The translations under genes were made by a program, and so were the position numbers. A model generated the notes under the pieces. That model was not told where the DNA came from and did not search any database. It was given only the letters and a program-made list of their open reading frames with translations. From Caulobacter sp. B11 (lineage in GTDB: Bacteria; Pseudomonadota; Alphaproteobacteria; Caulobacterales; Caulobacteraceae): DNA of 5,823 bases. Numbering within the stretch: position 1 is the first letter of the stretch; every line of letters starts with the position of its first letter. The stretch spans positions 1 to 5,823 of the forward strand of contig NZ_PEGG01000229.1 in assembly GCF_002737765.1 (NCBI RefSeq), written 5' to 3'. Positions 1-5,457 of the stretch are shown here, piece by piece.

Positions 1-579
1 CGCCGAGCGGGGCCTGGTCCTCCCATTCCAGCGCCCGGGCCCAGACATCCAGGCCCGAGGAGCGGAACTGGTTGCCGACCGGGACCGAGCGCAGGGCCCC
101 GATCACCGGCGGTCCCCAGGCCCATCCGCCCCGCGCCAGGGTCTCGGCCACGGCCAGGGCCTCTTCGCGGGACGGCTGCGGAGTCAGGGCCAGCTCGGAC
201 AGCAGGGCGGCGGCCGACTCGCGCAGCGAGGCGGCCTGGGCCGGAGCGCCCTTCGGCTCGGGCAGGCCCAGGGCCATGGCCAGTCCGACGCCGAGGGGGC
301 GCAGAAGGTGGCCGGCCGCACGAAGGCATAGAGCTCGAGCACGTCGAACAGGCCCTGGGACCGCGAGGGCGCATGCAGGTTCAGCCGCTTGGCGGTCATG
401 GCCGCGTGGGCCACCAGCACCGGCCCATGCTCCAGCAGGTCGCGGGCGTCGGGCGCGCGCAGCGGTCGACCAGCCTCCTCGCCCGGCCGACCGGGACCGC
501 CGTCGGCATAGCCCGCCCGCGGCCCGGGCAGGACCACCAGGGCGGGAGCGAGGCTGAGAGCGGGAGTCGTGGCGTTCAC
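1..579 (-). CDS. DinG-like ATP-dependent DNA helicase, N-terminal part; runs off the window, apparent frameshift
   Basis: Partial gene: GTG start at 577-579, 3' end beyond the left edge. Codons 1-97 read cleanly in one frame to ...VRPATFCAPSA. That frame then turns to Trp/Pro/Arg/Cys-rich nonsense, while the neighbouring frame, entered at 289, is open to the edge with good coding character (VGLAMALGLPEPKG..., ...GNQFRSSGLDVWARALEWE). Joined, about 193 residues are visible. They resemble the N-terminus of alphaproteobacterial proteins annotated as ATP-dependent DNA helicases of the DinG/XPD type; this is from memory of the family. The helicase motifs would lie outside the window, so the name rests on the N-terminus alone. 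VLVAHAAMTAKRLNL and the following FDVLELYAFVRP look like a DnaQ-type exonuclease fold without its usual acidic residues (inference). A weak AGG lies 8 nt before GTG. It is co-directional with the Sel1 pair, 73 bp downstream, and may be SOS-regulated. One missing base could be a real mutation or a sequence error. Confidence 0.6.
286..294 (-). other. Apparent one-base frameshift in the DinG-like helicase gene
   Basis: On the minus strand the codons TCG GCG (294-289) should be followed by GTC GGA CTG GCC, which gives the expected ...APSA-VGLAMALG. The sequence instead reads TCGGCGTCGG, one G short of TCGGCGGTCGG. Both sides of the break are long, open and protein-like, so the coding signal changes frame here. 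The context is not a homopolymer run. Confidence 0.7.
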
Positions 580-606
580 GCCCGATACCTACACTCACGA
601 CTGGCG

Positions 607-621
607 AAACAAAATCGGAAC
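607..621 (-). promoter_or_regulatory. LexA (SOS) box candidate upstream of the DinG-like helicase
   Basis: Minus strand reads GTTC-CGATTTT-GTTT followed by C. The alphaproteobacterial LexA box is the direct repeat GTTC-N7-GTTC, so this matches 7 of 8 defined positions with the correct spacing. It ends 28 bp before the GTG start, in the 73-bp gap (580-652) between the Sel1 pair and the helicase gene, where an operator would be expected. I see no clear promoter hexamers or Rho-independent terminator in the same gap. The site is inferred from pattern only. Confidence 0.4.
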
Positions 622-652
622 TTCGCGCCCTGGGCGTGACGGCCAGAGGCCC

Positions 653-1297
653 CTAGTCGCCGCCCCGCCGCGCCAGCTTTTTAGTGACCCGCGCCAAGGC
701 CTTTGCCGCTCGTTCGCGAACGGCATGGCTCTCGGCCGCCGCGCCCACGCGGTAATATTTGGCCGCCTTTTCGAGGCTGTAGGGCAAGCCCTCGCCCTCC
801 TCGTGCAGGCGGCCCAGCCGAAAGGCCGCTTCTTCGACGCCGCCCTCGAGGGCCAGGGCGTAGAGCCGCGCGGCCTCGGCTTGGTCAAGGCTCACGCCCT
901 CTCCCTGATAGTAAACCACAGCCAGATTGAAGGTGGCGTAGGCGTCTCCCAGGTCGGAAGCCGCCTTCAGTTGGGCCAGGGCCGCGGCGTAGTCGATCGG
1001 AACGACTCCGCCCTCGCCATAGATCTGCGCCAGACTGGACATCGCCGTGACATGACCGAAGGCGGCGGCCTTTCGGTAAAGCCCGATAGCCCTGGCCAGG
1101 TCGGCCGTGACCCCGTCGCCATGGTGAAAGGCGCTGGCTTGGTCAAACAGGCTCTGAGCTTCGGCCCCGCCCTGCAACTGTTTGGGATCCGGCGCGGCGC
1201 CGGCCCGCGTGGCGAGCGCGGGCGCCTTGTCGACCGCCGCTGCCGCCGGACCCGCCAAGGCGACGAGCACGGCGAGGACCGAAATCAACGACCGCAT
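653..1297 (-). CDS. Exported Sel1-like repeat protein (second of a tandem pair)
   Basis: Encodes 214 residues with ATG at 1297 and TAG at 653-655. Residues 1-21 form a signal peptide (MRSLISVLAVLVALAGPAAA), so the protein is probably periplasmic. A short linker leads into four Sel1-like (TPR-related) repeats of about 36 residues at roughly 45-81, 82-117, 118-153 and 154-189. Their signatures are HHGDGVTAD..RAIGLYRKAAAFG, IYGEGGVVPID, VYYQGEGVSLD and LHEEGEGLPYS. The first repeat is the most degenerate. A basic tail (RERAAKALARVTKKLARRGG) follows. Sel1 repeats form alpha-solenoids that act as protein-binding scaffolds; no enzyme motif is visible and the partner is unknown. The start lies 9 bp after the stop of the preceding Sel1 gene with only a poorly spaced AAGGCGG as a ribosome site, so translation is probably coupled. 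The two genes are likely one operon. Confidence 0.88.
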   Translation of the reverse strand: MRSLISVLAVLVALAGPAAAAVDKAPALATRAGAAPDPKQLQGGAEAQSLFDQASAFHHGDGVTADLARAIGLYRKAAAFGHVTAMSSLAQIYGEGGVVPIDYAAALAQLKAASDLGDAYATFNLAVVYYQGEGVSLDQAEAARLYALALEGGVEEAAFRLGRLHEEGEGLPYSLEKAAKYYRVGAAAESHAVRERAAKALARVTKKLARRGGD

Positions 1298-1306
1298 CGG
1301 GTGGGC

Positions 1307-1924
1307 TCAGCCCGCCTTGCCGGCCAGCCGCCGGACTCGGATCAGCGCCGCCTTGGCCCGGTCCACCAGATCGGTGTCCTCGGACTGGATGGCGCGCTGG
1401 TAGAAGCCCTCGGCCTTGGCCAGGTCGCGCGGGGCGCCTTCGCCGTATTCGTACATCAGACCGACGCTAAGCAGGGCCTCATCATAGCCGGCGTCGACCG
1501 ACCTCTGGTACCATTTGAGGGCCTCGACATCATTGATCGGCACGCCTTCGCCCTCATCGTAAATCGAGGCGACGTTGCGCATGGCGATGGCGTTGCCCAG
1601 TTCGGCGCCCTTGCGATAGAGCTTCAGGGCCTCGGCGTAGTCCACCGGAACGCCGCGGCCGGCCGAATAGAGCGTGCCCAGATTGTTCATCGCCCGACGG
1701 TCCCCCAGGTCCGCAGCCTTGCGGTACCAGGCCACCGCCTTGGCCGGGTCGACCTGTACACCGTCGCCATTGTCATAGGCGAAACCCAACTCGTACATCG
1801 ACGAGACATTGCCTGCGTCGGCCTTGGCCTGCAGCTTGGCGATCTGGTCAGCGGTATAGGGCTCGGCCAGGGCGACCCCGGTCATGGCCAGGCTCAGAGC
1901 GACGCCCGCGAACATACGCAACAT
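1307..1924 (-). CDS. Exported Sel1-like repeat protein (first of a tandem pair)
   Basis: Encodes 205 residues from ATG at 1922-1924. I prefer this start to the in-frame TTG at 1928-1930 (two residues longer) because GGGGG at 1931-1935 lies 6 nt upstream of the ATG and the protein then begins directly with a compact signal peptide, MLRMFAGVALSLAMTGVALA, with cleavage likely after ALA. Four well-conserved Sel1 repeats follow at about residues 39-74, 75-110, 111-146 and 147-182. Their cores are YDNGDGVQVDPAKAVAWYRK, YSAGRGVPVDYAEALKLYRK, YDEGEGVPINDVEALKWYQR and YEYGEGAPRDLAKAEGFYQR. A basic tail (DRAKAALIRVRRLAGKAG) matches that of the downstream gene, which suggests a tandem duplication. It is probably a periplasmic interaction scaffold; no catalytic motif is seen and the specific role is unknown. 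It is first in the presumed operon, behind a promoter candidate at 1950-1979. Confidence 0.9.
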   Translation of the reverse strand: MLRMFAGVALSLAMTGVALAEPYTADQIAKLQAKADAGNVSSMYELGFAYDNGDGVQVDPAKAVAWYRKAADLGDRRAMNNLGTLYSAGRGVPVDYAEALKLYRKGAELGNAIAMRNVASIYDEGEGVPINDVEALKWYQRSVDAGYDEALLSVGLMYEYGEGAPRDLAKAEGFYQRAIQSEDTDLVDRAKAALIRVRRLAGKAG

Positions 1925-1949
1925 ATCCAACCCCCACGAAACACACGCC

Positions 1950-1979
1950 CTAGTTGCCCCGCGCCTGCTTCGTGGTCAA
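1950..1979 (-). promoter_or_regulatory. Promoter candidate for the Sel1 pair
   Basis: Minus strand has TTGACC (1974-1979) as -35, an 18-bp spacer, and AACTAG (1950-1955) as -10. A start site near 1943 would give a leader of roughly 20 nt before the ATG at 1924. The -35 is strong and the -10 is only fair, resembling part of the Caulobacter GCTANA type. Assigned by eye. Confidence 0.4.
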
Positions 1980-2003
1980 GCTCTCGCGAGCCGAGCGCCA
2001 GGG

Positions 2004-2018
2004 AAACGGAACGGGAAC
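2004..2018 (-). promoter_or_regulatory. LexA (SOS) box candidate in the divergent Sel1 / Lhr-Core helicase region
   Basis: Minus strand reads GTTC-CCGTTCC-GTTT followed by C, a 7-of-8 match to the alphaproteobacterial LexA box GTTC-N7-GTTC with the same single deviation (last C to T) as the site at 607-621. It ends 6 bp before the -35 element of the plus-strand helicase promoter candidate and lies upstream of the Sel1 promoter candidate. The stretch 2001-2018 also contains a run of GAAC/GAAAC units, so a chance match is possible. Confidence 0.3.
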
Positions 2019-2024
2019 ATTGGC

Positions 2025-2053
2025 TTGTCATCGACGGGTCGAAACGCTACACA
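2025..2053 (+). promoter_or_regulatory. Promoter candidate for the Lhr-Core helicase / pdeM operon
   Basis: TTGTCA (2025-2030), a 17-bp spacer, then TACACA (2048-2053). The extended -10, GCTACACA from 2046, fits most of the Caulobacter housekeeping -10 consensus GCTANAWC. Transcription would start near 2060, leaving about 120 nt of leader before the TTG at 2181; that leader contains the small ORF at 2083-2172. Confidence 0.42.
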
Positions 2054-2068
2054 GCCGTCTCGCTTAGC

Positions 2069-2074
2069 GGAAGG
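2069..2074 (+). promoter_or_regulatory. Strong Shine-Dalgarno sequence before a 29-codon ORF
   Basis: GGAAGG lies 8 nt upstream of GTG at 2083. It is the best ribosome site in the divergent intergenic region, whereas the helicase TTG at 2181 has none at proper spacing; the nearest GAGG, at 2158-2161, is about 19 nt away. This is the main reason for taking the upstream small ORF seriously. Confidence 0.4.
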
Positions 2075-2082
2075 CGCCGATC

Positions 2083-2172
2083 GTGAGCGTGACCGGACTC
2101 CCGCCCGAGATGTCGATTCTGGGTGACCCGATGGCGGCGTGGCATAGACGGGTCGACGAGGCTGTGGGCTAA
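2083..2172 (+). CDS. Possible 29-residue upstream ORF / leader peptide before the helicase
   Basis: GTG at 2083 and TAA at 2170-2172 frame a 29-residue peptide starting MSVTGLPPEMSILGDPMAAW and ending RVDEAVG. It resembles no family I know and has no membrane segment or run of one regulatory amino acid. Support comes from a good GGAAGG ribosome site 8 nt upstream, its position between the promoter candidate and the helicase start, and its stop only 8 nt before the helicase TTG. This layout would suit translational coupling: ribosomes finishing the small ORF restart at the weak TTG. It could also be a chance ORF; at this length coding bias cannot decide. Confidence 0.3.
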   Translation: MSVTGLPPEMSILGDPMAAWHRRVDEAVG

Positions 2173-2180
2173 CTGACGCG

Positions 2181-4721
2181 TTGACGCCCCTGCTCCCTCC
2201 CCGCTTTTCTGACTGGTTCGCCGCGCGCGGCTGGACGCCCCGCGCCCATCAATTGGCGATGATCGAGAAGGGCCGTCAGGGCCGCAACGTCCTGCTGATC
2301 GCGCCCACAGGCGGCGGCAAGACCCTGGCCGGGTTCCTGCCCAGCCTGATCGAATTGGCGCAGCGCCCGCCGCGCAACACGCCGGCTGGGGTGCACACCC
2401 TCTACATTTCGCCGCTCAAGGCCCTGGCCGTCGACATCGAGCGCAACCTGGCCACCCCGATCCGCGAGATGGGCCTGAAGATCGTCGCCGAAAGCCGTAC
2501 CGGCGACACCGGCGAGGCCCGCAAGGCCCGGCAGAGGCTGAGGCCGCCCGACATCCTGCTGACCACGCCCGAACAACTGGCCCTGTTCTGCGCCTGGGAA
2601 GGCGCGCGCGAGTACTTCGCCGACCTGTCCTGCGTGATCATCGACGAGGCCCACGCGATGTGGCCGTCCAAGCGCGGCGACCTGCTGGCCCTGGGCCTGG
2701 CCCGCCTGCAGCTGTTCGCGCCGCGCCTGCGGCGGGTGGGCCTGTCGGCGACGGTGGATGATCCGGATCTGGTGCGGCGCTGGCTGGGTTGCGGAGATCC
2801 TCCCCCTGGCGACGGAGGGCAAAGTTCTGCTGCCTCTAAGCACACGCCCCCCTCCGGCCCTGCGGGCCACCTTCCCCTTCAGGGGGAGGATCGTTCAAGC
2901 AACGTCGATCTCGTGCTCGGCGTCGGCGGCGCCCGGCCGATCGTCGAGGTGCTGGTCAGCGGCGGCAAGGTGCCGTGGGCCGGTCACACGGCCGAGCACG
3001 CCATGGCCGAGGTCTATCAGCTCATCCTCGAGGCCCGCACGGCCCTGGTGTTCGTCAACACCCGCTTTCAGGCCGAGTTCGCCTTCCAGGAACTGTGGAA
3101 ACTGAACGACGCCGGATTGGCGATCGCCCTGCATCACGGCAGCCTGTCGGCCGAGCAGAGGCGCAAGGTCGAGGCCGCCATGGGGCGCGGCGAGATCCGG
3201 GCGGTGGTCTGCACCTCGACCCTGGACATGGGCATCGACTGGGGCGACGTCGACCTAGTGATCCAGCTGGCGGCGCCCAAGGGGGCCTCGCGGATGGTCC
3301 AGCGCATCGGCCGGGCCAATCACCGGCTGGACGAGCCCTCCCGCGCCGTCCTGGTGCCGGCCAGCCGCTTCGAGATGCTGGAATGCCGCGCCGCCGCCGA
3401 CGCCATCCTGGGCGGCTATCTCGATGGCGAGCCGGCCCGGACCGGCGCGCTGGACGTGCTGGCCCAGCACATCATGGGCTGCGCCTGCTCCGAACCCTTC
3501 GCCCTGACCGATCTCTATGACGAGGTGCGCTCGGCCGGCCCCTATGCGGATCTGAGCTGGGAGGATTTCGAGACCGTCGTCGATTTCGTCTCGACCGGCG
3601 GCTACGCCCTCAAGGCCTATGACAAGTTTCGGCGCATCGTGCCGGGGCCCGACGGACTGTGGCGAGCGCGCAACCCCCAGACCATCCAGCGCCACCGGAT
3701 GAATGTCGGCACCATCGTCACGGCGGCGACGATCAATGTCCGGATCGGCGGCGGTCGAAAGCCTGTCGGCGGCCGCAAGGTCGGCGAGGCCGAAGAGGGC
3801 TTCTTCGAACAGATGAAGCCGGGCGACACCTTCATCTTCGCCGGCCAGGTCTGGCGCTTCAACAGCCTGGTGGGCACCGACGCCTTTGTCAGTCCGGCGC
3901 CACATGACGATCCGATGCTGCCCAGCTGGGGCGGCTCGAAATTCCCGCTGTCGACCTATCTGGCCAGCCGGGTGCGCCAGATGATGCACGACGAGCGCGA
4001 ATGGGCGGCCTTGCCGGCCGACGTCCAGGAATGGCTCGGCTATCAGAAGCGGCGCTCGATCATCCCCGACGACAACGAGATGCTGCTGGAGACCTTTCCG
4101 CGCGGCAAGCGCTTCCACCTGGTCTGCTATCCGTTCGACGGCCGCATCGCCCACACCACCCTGGCCATGCTGCTGACCCGTCGCCTGGACCGCCTGGGCG
4201 TGGGACCGCTGGGCTTCGTGGCCAATGACTACGCGGTCAATATCTGGTCGCTCAAGCCCATGGACGGGCTCGACCTGGACGCCCTGTTCGACGAGGACAT
4301 GCTCGGCGACGACCTGGAAGCCTGGCTCGAGGAAAGCTTCCTGATGAAACGCGCCTTCAAGGCCTGCGCCCTGATCGCCGGCCTGATCGAGCGGCGCTAT
4401 CCCGGCGAGGAGAAGTCGGGCCGCCAGGTGACCTTCTCGACCGACCTGATCTATGACGTCCTGCGCCGCCACCAGCCCGACCACCTGATGCTGCGCTGCG
4501 CCCGCAGCGACGCCGCCGCCGGCCTGCTGGACGTCGCCCGCCTCGGCGACATGCTGGCCCGGATCAAGGGGCGGATCCGCCATGCCGCCCTGGACCATGT
4601 CTCGCCCTTCGCCGTGCCGATCATGCTGGAGATCGGCCGCGAGCGGGCGCCCGGCGACGCCGCCGGCGAGATGATCCTGGCCGAGGCGGAAGACGAACTG
4701 ATCGCCGAGGCCATGGCGTGA
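2181..4721 (+). CDS. Ligase-associated DNA damage response DEXH-box helicase (Lhr-Core type)
   Basis: Encodes 846 residues: an ATP-dependent superfamily 2 helicase of the Lhr-Core group, 3'-to-5' translocating DNA repair enzymes found with a ligase, an exonuclease and a metallophosphoesterase. RecA-like domain 1 has HQ at 23-24, Walker A APTGGGKT 41-48, SPLKAL 78-83, TTPEQL 128-133, DEAH 155-158 and SAT 189-191. Domain 2 has FVNTR 291-295, STLDMGIDWGDVDLV 346-360 and QRIGRANHR 374-382. The winged-helix and Lhr-Core C-terminal domains follow (about 420-846). All catalytic motifs are intact. TTG at 2181 is the only start between an in-frame TAG at 2145 and the conserved N-terminus, and it has no good ribosome site. 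Residues about 204-240 are an insertion encoded by a palindromic repeat, lying between the RecA domains; without it the length would be about 810. The 3' end overlaps pdeM by four bases. Ligase and exonuclease partners are not adjacent. Confidence 0.93.
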   Translation: MTPLLPPRFSDWFAARGWTPRAHQLAMIEKGRQGRNVLLIAPTGGGKTLAGFLPSLIELAQRPPRNTPAGVHTLYISPLKALAVDIERNLATPIREMGLKIVAESRTGDTGEARKARQRLRPPDILLTTPEQLALFCAWEGAREYFADLSCVIIDEAHAMWPSKRGDLLALGLARLQLFAPRLRRVGLSATVDDPDLVRRWLGCGDPPPGDGGQSSAASKHTPPSGPAGHLPLQGEDRSSNVDLVLGVGGARPIVEVLVSGGKVPWAGHTAEHAMAEVYQLILEARTALVFVNTRFQAEFAFQELWKLNDAGLAIALHHGSLSAEQRRKVEAAMGRGEIRAVVCTSTLDMGIDWGDVDLVIQLAAPKGASRMVQRIGRANHRLDEPSRAVLVPASRFEMLECRAAADAILGGYLDGEPARTGALDVLAQHIMGCACSEPFALTDLYDEVRSAGPYADLSWEDFETVVDFVSTGGYALKAYDKFRRIVPGPDGLWRARNPQTIQRHRMNVGTIVTAATINVRIGGGRKPVGGRKVGEAEEGFFEQMKPGDTFIFAGQVWRFNSLVGTDAFVSPAPHDDPMLPSWGGSKFPLSTYLASRVRQMMHDEREWAALPADVQEWLGYQKRRSIIPDDNEMLLETFPRGKRFHLVCYPFDGRIAHTTLAMLLTRRLDRLGVGPLGFVANDYAVNIWSLKPMDGLDLDALFDEDMLGDDLEAWLEESFLMKRAFKACALIAGLIERRYPGEEKSGRQVTFSTDLIYDVLRRHQPDHLMLRCARSDAAAGLLDVARLGDMLARIKGRIRHAALDHVSPFAVPIMLEIGRERAPGDAAGEMILAEAEDELIAEAMA
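2796..2892. repeat. 97-bp palindromic repeat element inserted in frame within the helicase gene
   Basis: Perfect 13-bp inverted ends: GATCCTCCCCCTG (2796-2808) and its complement CAGGGGGAGGATC (2880-2892). Inside, CGGAGGG (2813-2819) pairs with CCCTCCG (2850-2856), and GGCCC-TGC-GGGCC (2856-2868) forms a second hairpin, so a branched, cloverleaf-like fold is possible. The style (CCTCCCCCT...AGGGGGAGG around a CGGAGGG core) resembles short palindromic elements scattered between genes in many alphaproteobacteria; the family assignment is from memory. Here it is translated from codon 206 as DPPPGDGG...HLPLQGED, a Pro/Gly/Ser-rich stretch that homologues are expected to lack. The frame stays open and returns to conserved sequence (DLVLGVGGARP). 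Confidence 0.75.
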
Positions 4722-5425
4722 CGCCGTTCTCGCTGAGCGCCTGCGGCGGCCTGCGCGTCACCGTGGCCGACGCGCCCTTGGTCCTACGTGCCTCCGGGGC
4801 CCTATGGCTCGAAGCCGAGCGCGCCCTGATCGTCGCCGACCTGCATTTCGAGAAGGGCAGCAGCTACGCCGCGCGGTTTGGCCAGATGCTGCCGCCCTAC
4901 GATACCCGCGAAACCCTGAACCGGCTGGAGGCCGAGGTTACGGCCCTGTCCCCGGCCCGGCTGGTCTTCCTGGGCGACAGTTTCCACGACCACCAGGCCG
5001 AGGCGAGGCTGGCGGCCGAGGACGCCGCCCGGCTGGCGGCCCTGGCGCGGGGGCGGACGCTGATCTGGGCGGTCGGCAACCATGACGAGGACGGACCGCG
5101 GGACCTGCCCGGGGACGTGGTGGACGAGCTGCTGATCGCCGGACTGCGGCTGCGCCATGAGCCCGCTCCCGGACCCCAGCCAGGCGAGGTGGCCGGGCAT
5201 CTTCACCCCGCCGCCCGGGTCAGCAGCGGTCGCGCCAGCGTACGGCGGCGCTGCTTCGTCACCGATGGCTCCAGACTGATCCTGCCCGCCTTCGGCGCGT
5301 ACACCGGGGGGCTGAACATCCTCGACAAGGCATTTGGCGGGATGTTCGACTCAACGCCCATGGCCGGAGCCCTCGGGTCGAAGCGGGTTCACGCGGTGGG
5401 CTGGAAGTCGCTTCGGCCGGATTGA
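4718..5425 (+). CDS. pdeM: Ligase-associated DNA damage response endonuclease PdeM (metallophosphoesterase)
   Basis: Encodes 235 residues of the calcineurin-like metallophosphoesterase fold, a probable Mn-dependent DNA nuclease that works with the Lhr-Core helicase in repair. Metal-site motifs are in order: DLH (D41, H43), GDSFHD (D87), GNHD (N121, H122, D123), H147 in RHEP, and GHLHP (H161, H163). PAFGAYTGG (190-198) near the C-terminus is also typical of the family. Length fits the family (roughly 210-240). GTG at 4718 lies inside the helicase stop as GTGA, a 4-bp overlap, with GAGG at 4707-4710 seven bases upstream, so the two genes are translated from one message and are probably coupled. 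No truncation or missing ligand is seen. It is the last gene of the plus-strand unit; the next gene converges on it after 32 bp. Confidence 0.92.
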   Translation: MTPFSLSACGGLRVTVADAPLVLRASGALWLEAERALIVADLHFEKGSSYAARFGQMLPPYDTRETLNRLEAEVTALSPARLVFLGDSFHDHQAEARLAAEDAARLAALARGRTLIWAVGNHDEDGPRDLPGDVVDELLIAGLRLRHEPAPGPQPGEVAGHLHPAARVSSGRASVRRRCFVTDGSRLILPAFGAYTGGLNILDKAFGGMFDSTPMAGALGSKRVHAVGWKSLRPD

Positions 5426-5457
5426 GGCGGATCGCGTCAGGACCGCCGGCCGATACC

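Noticed and set aside
72..557. A plus-strand open frame over the DinG-like gene
   Set aside because: Arg/Ala/Pro-rich shadow; the minus-strand reading, even with its frameshift, has clear protein character.
622..652. Possible terminator after the Sel1 pair (CGCC-CAG-GGCG and GGCC-TCT-GGCC)
   Set aside because: Stems of only 4 bp, and the T-rich stretch downstream is better explained as part of the LexA-like site; such short stems are frequent in GC-rich DNA.
569..2086. A 505-codon open frame on the plus strand across the Sel1 genes
   Set aside because: It is antisense to two clear Sel1 repeat genes. The translation is Gly/Arg/Gln/His-rich with no family signature. Long antisense frames are common in GC-rich genes.
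2169..2870. A 233-codon minus-strand open frame over the 5' end of the helicase
   Set aside because: It overlaps the helicase Walker A and DEAH region on the opposite strand; the composition is typical of a shadow frame.
2796..2892. A tRNA or structured RNA gene suggested by the cloverleaf-like fold
   Set aside because: It has no T-loop GTTCRA, no acceptor/CCA end and no anticodon arm of proper size, and it sits inside an open coding frame; a palindromic repeat explains it better.
3255..4598. A 447-codon open frame on the minus strand inside the helicase gene
   Set aside because: It is the complement of conserved helicase sequence, and its product is an Ala/Gly/Gln/His/Asp-rich shadow without recognisable motifs.
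5426..5447. Possible bidirectional terminator between pdeM and the DUF3429 gene (GGCGG...CCGCC)
   Set aside because: Only a 5-bp stem with a 12-base loop and no T-run on either strand; too weak to call.
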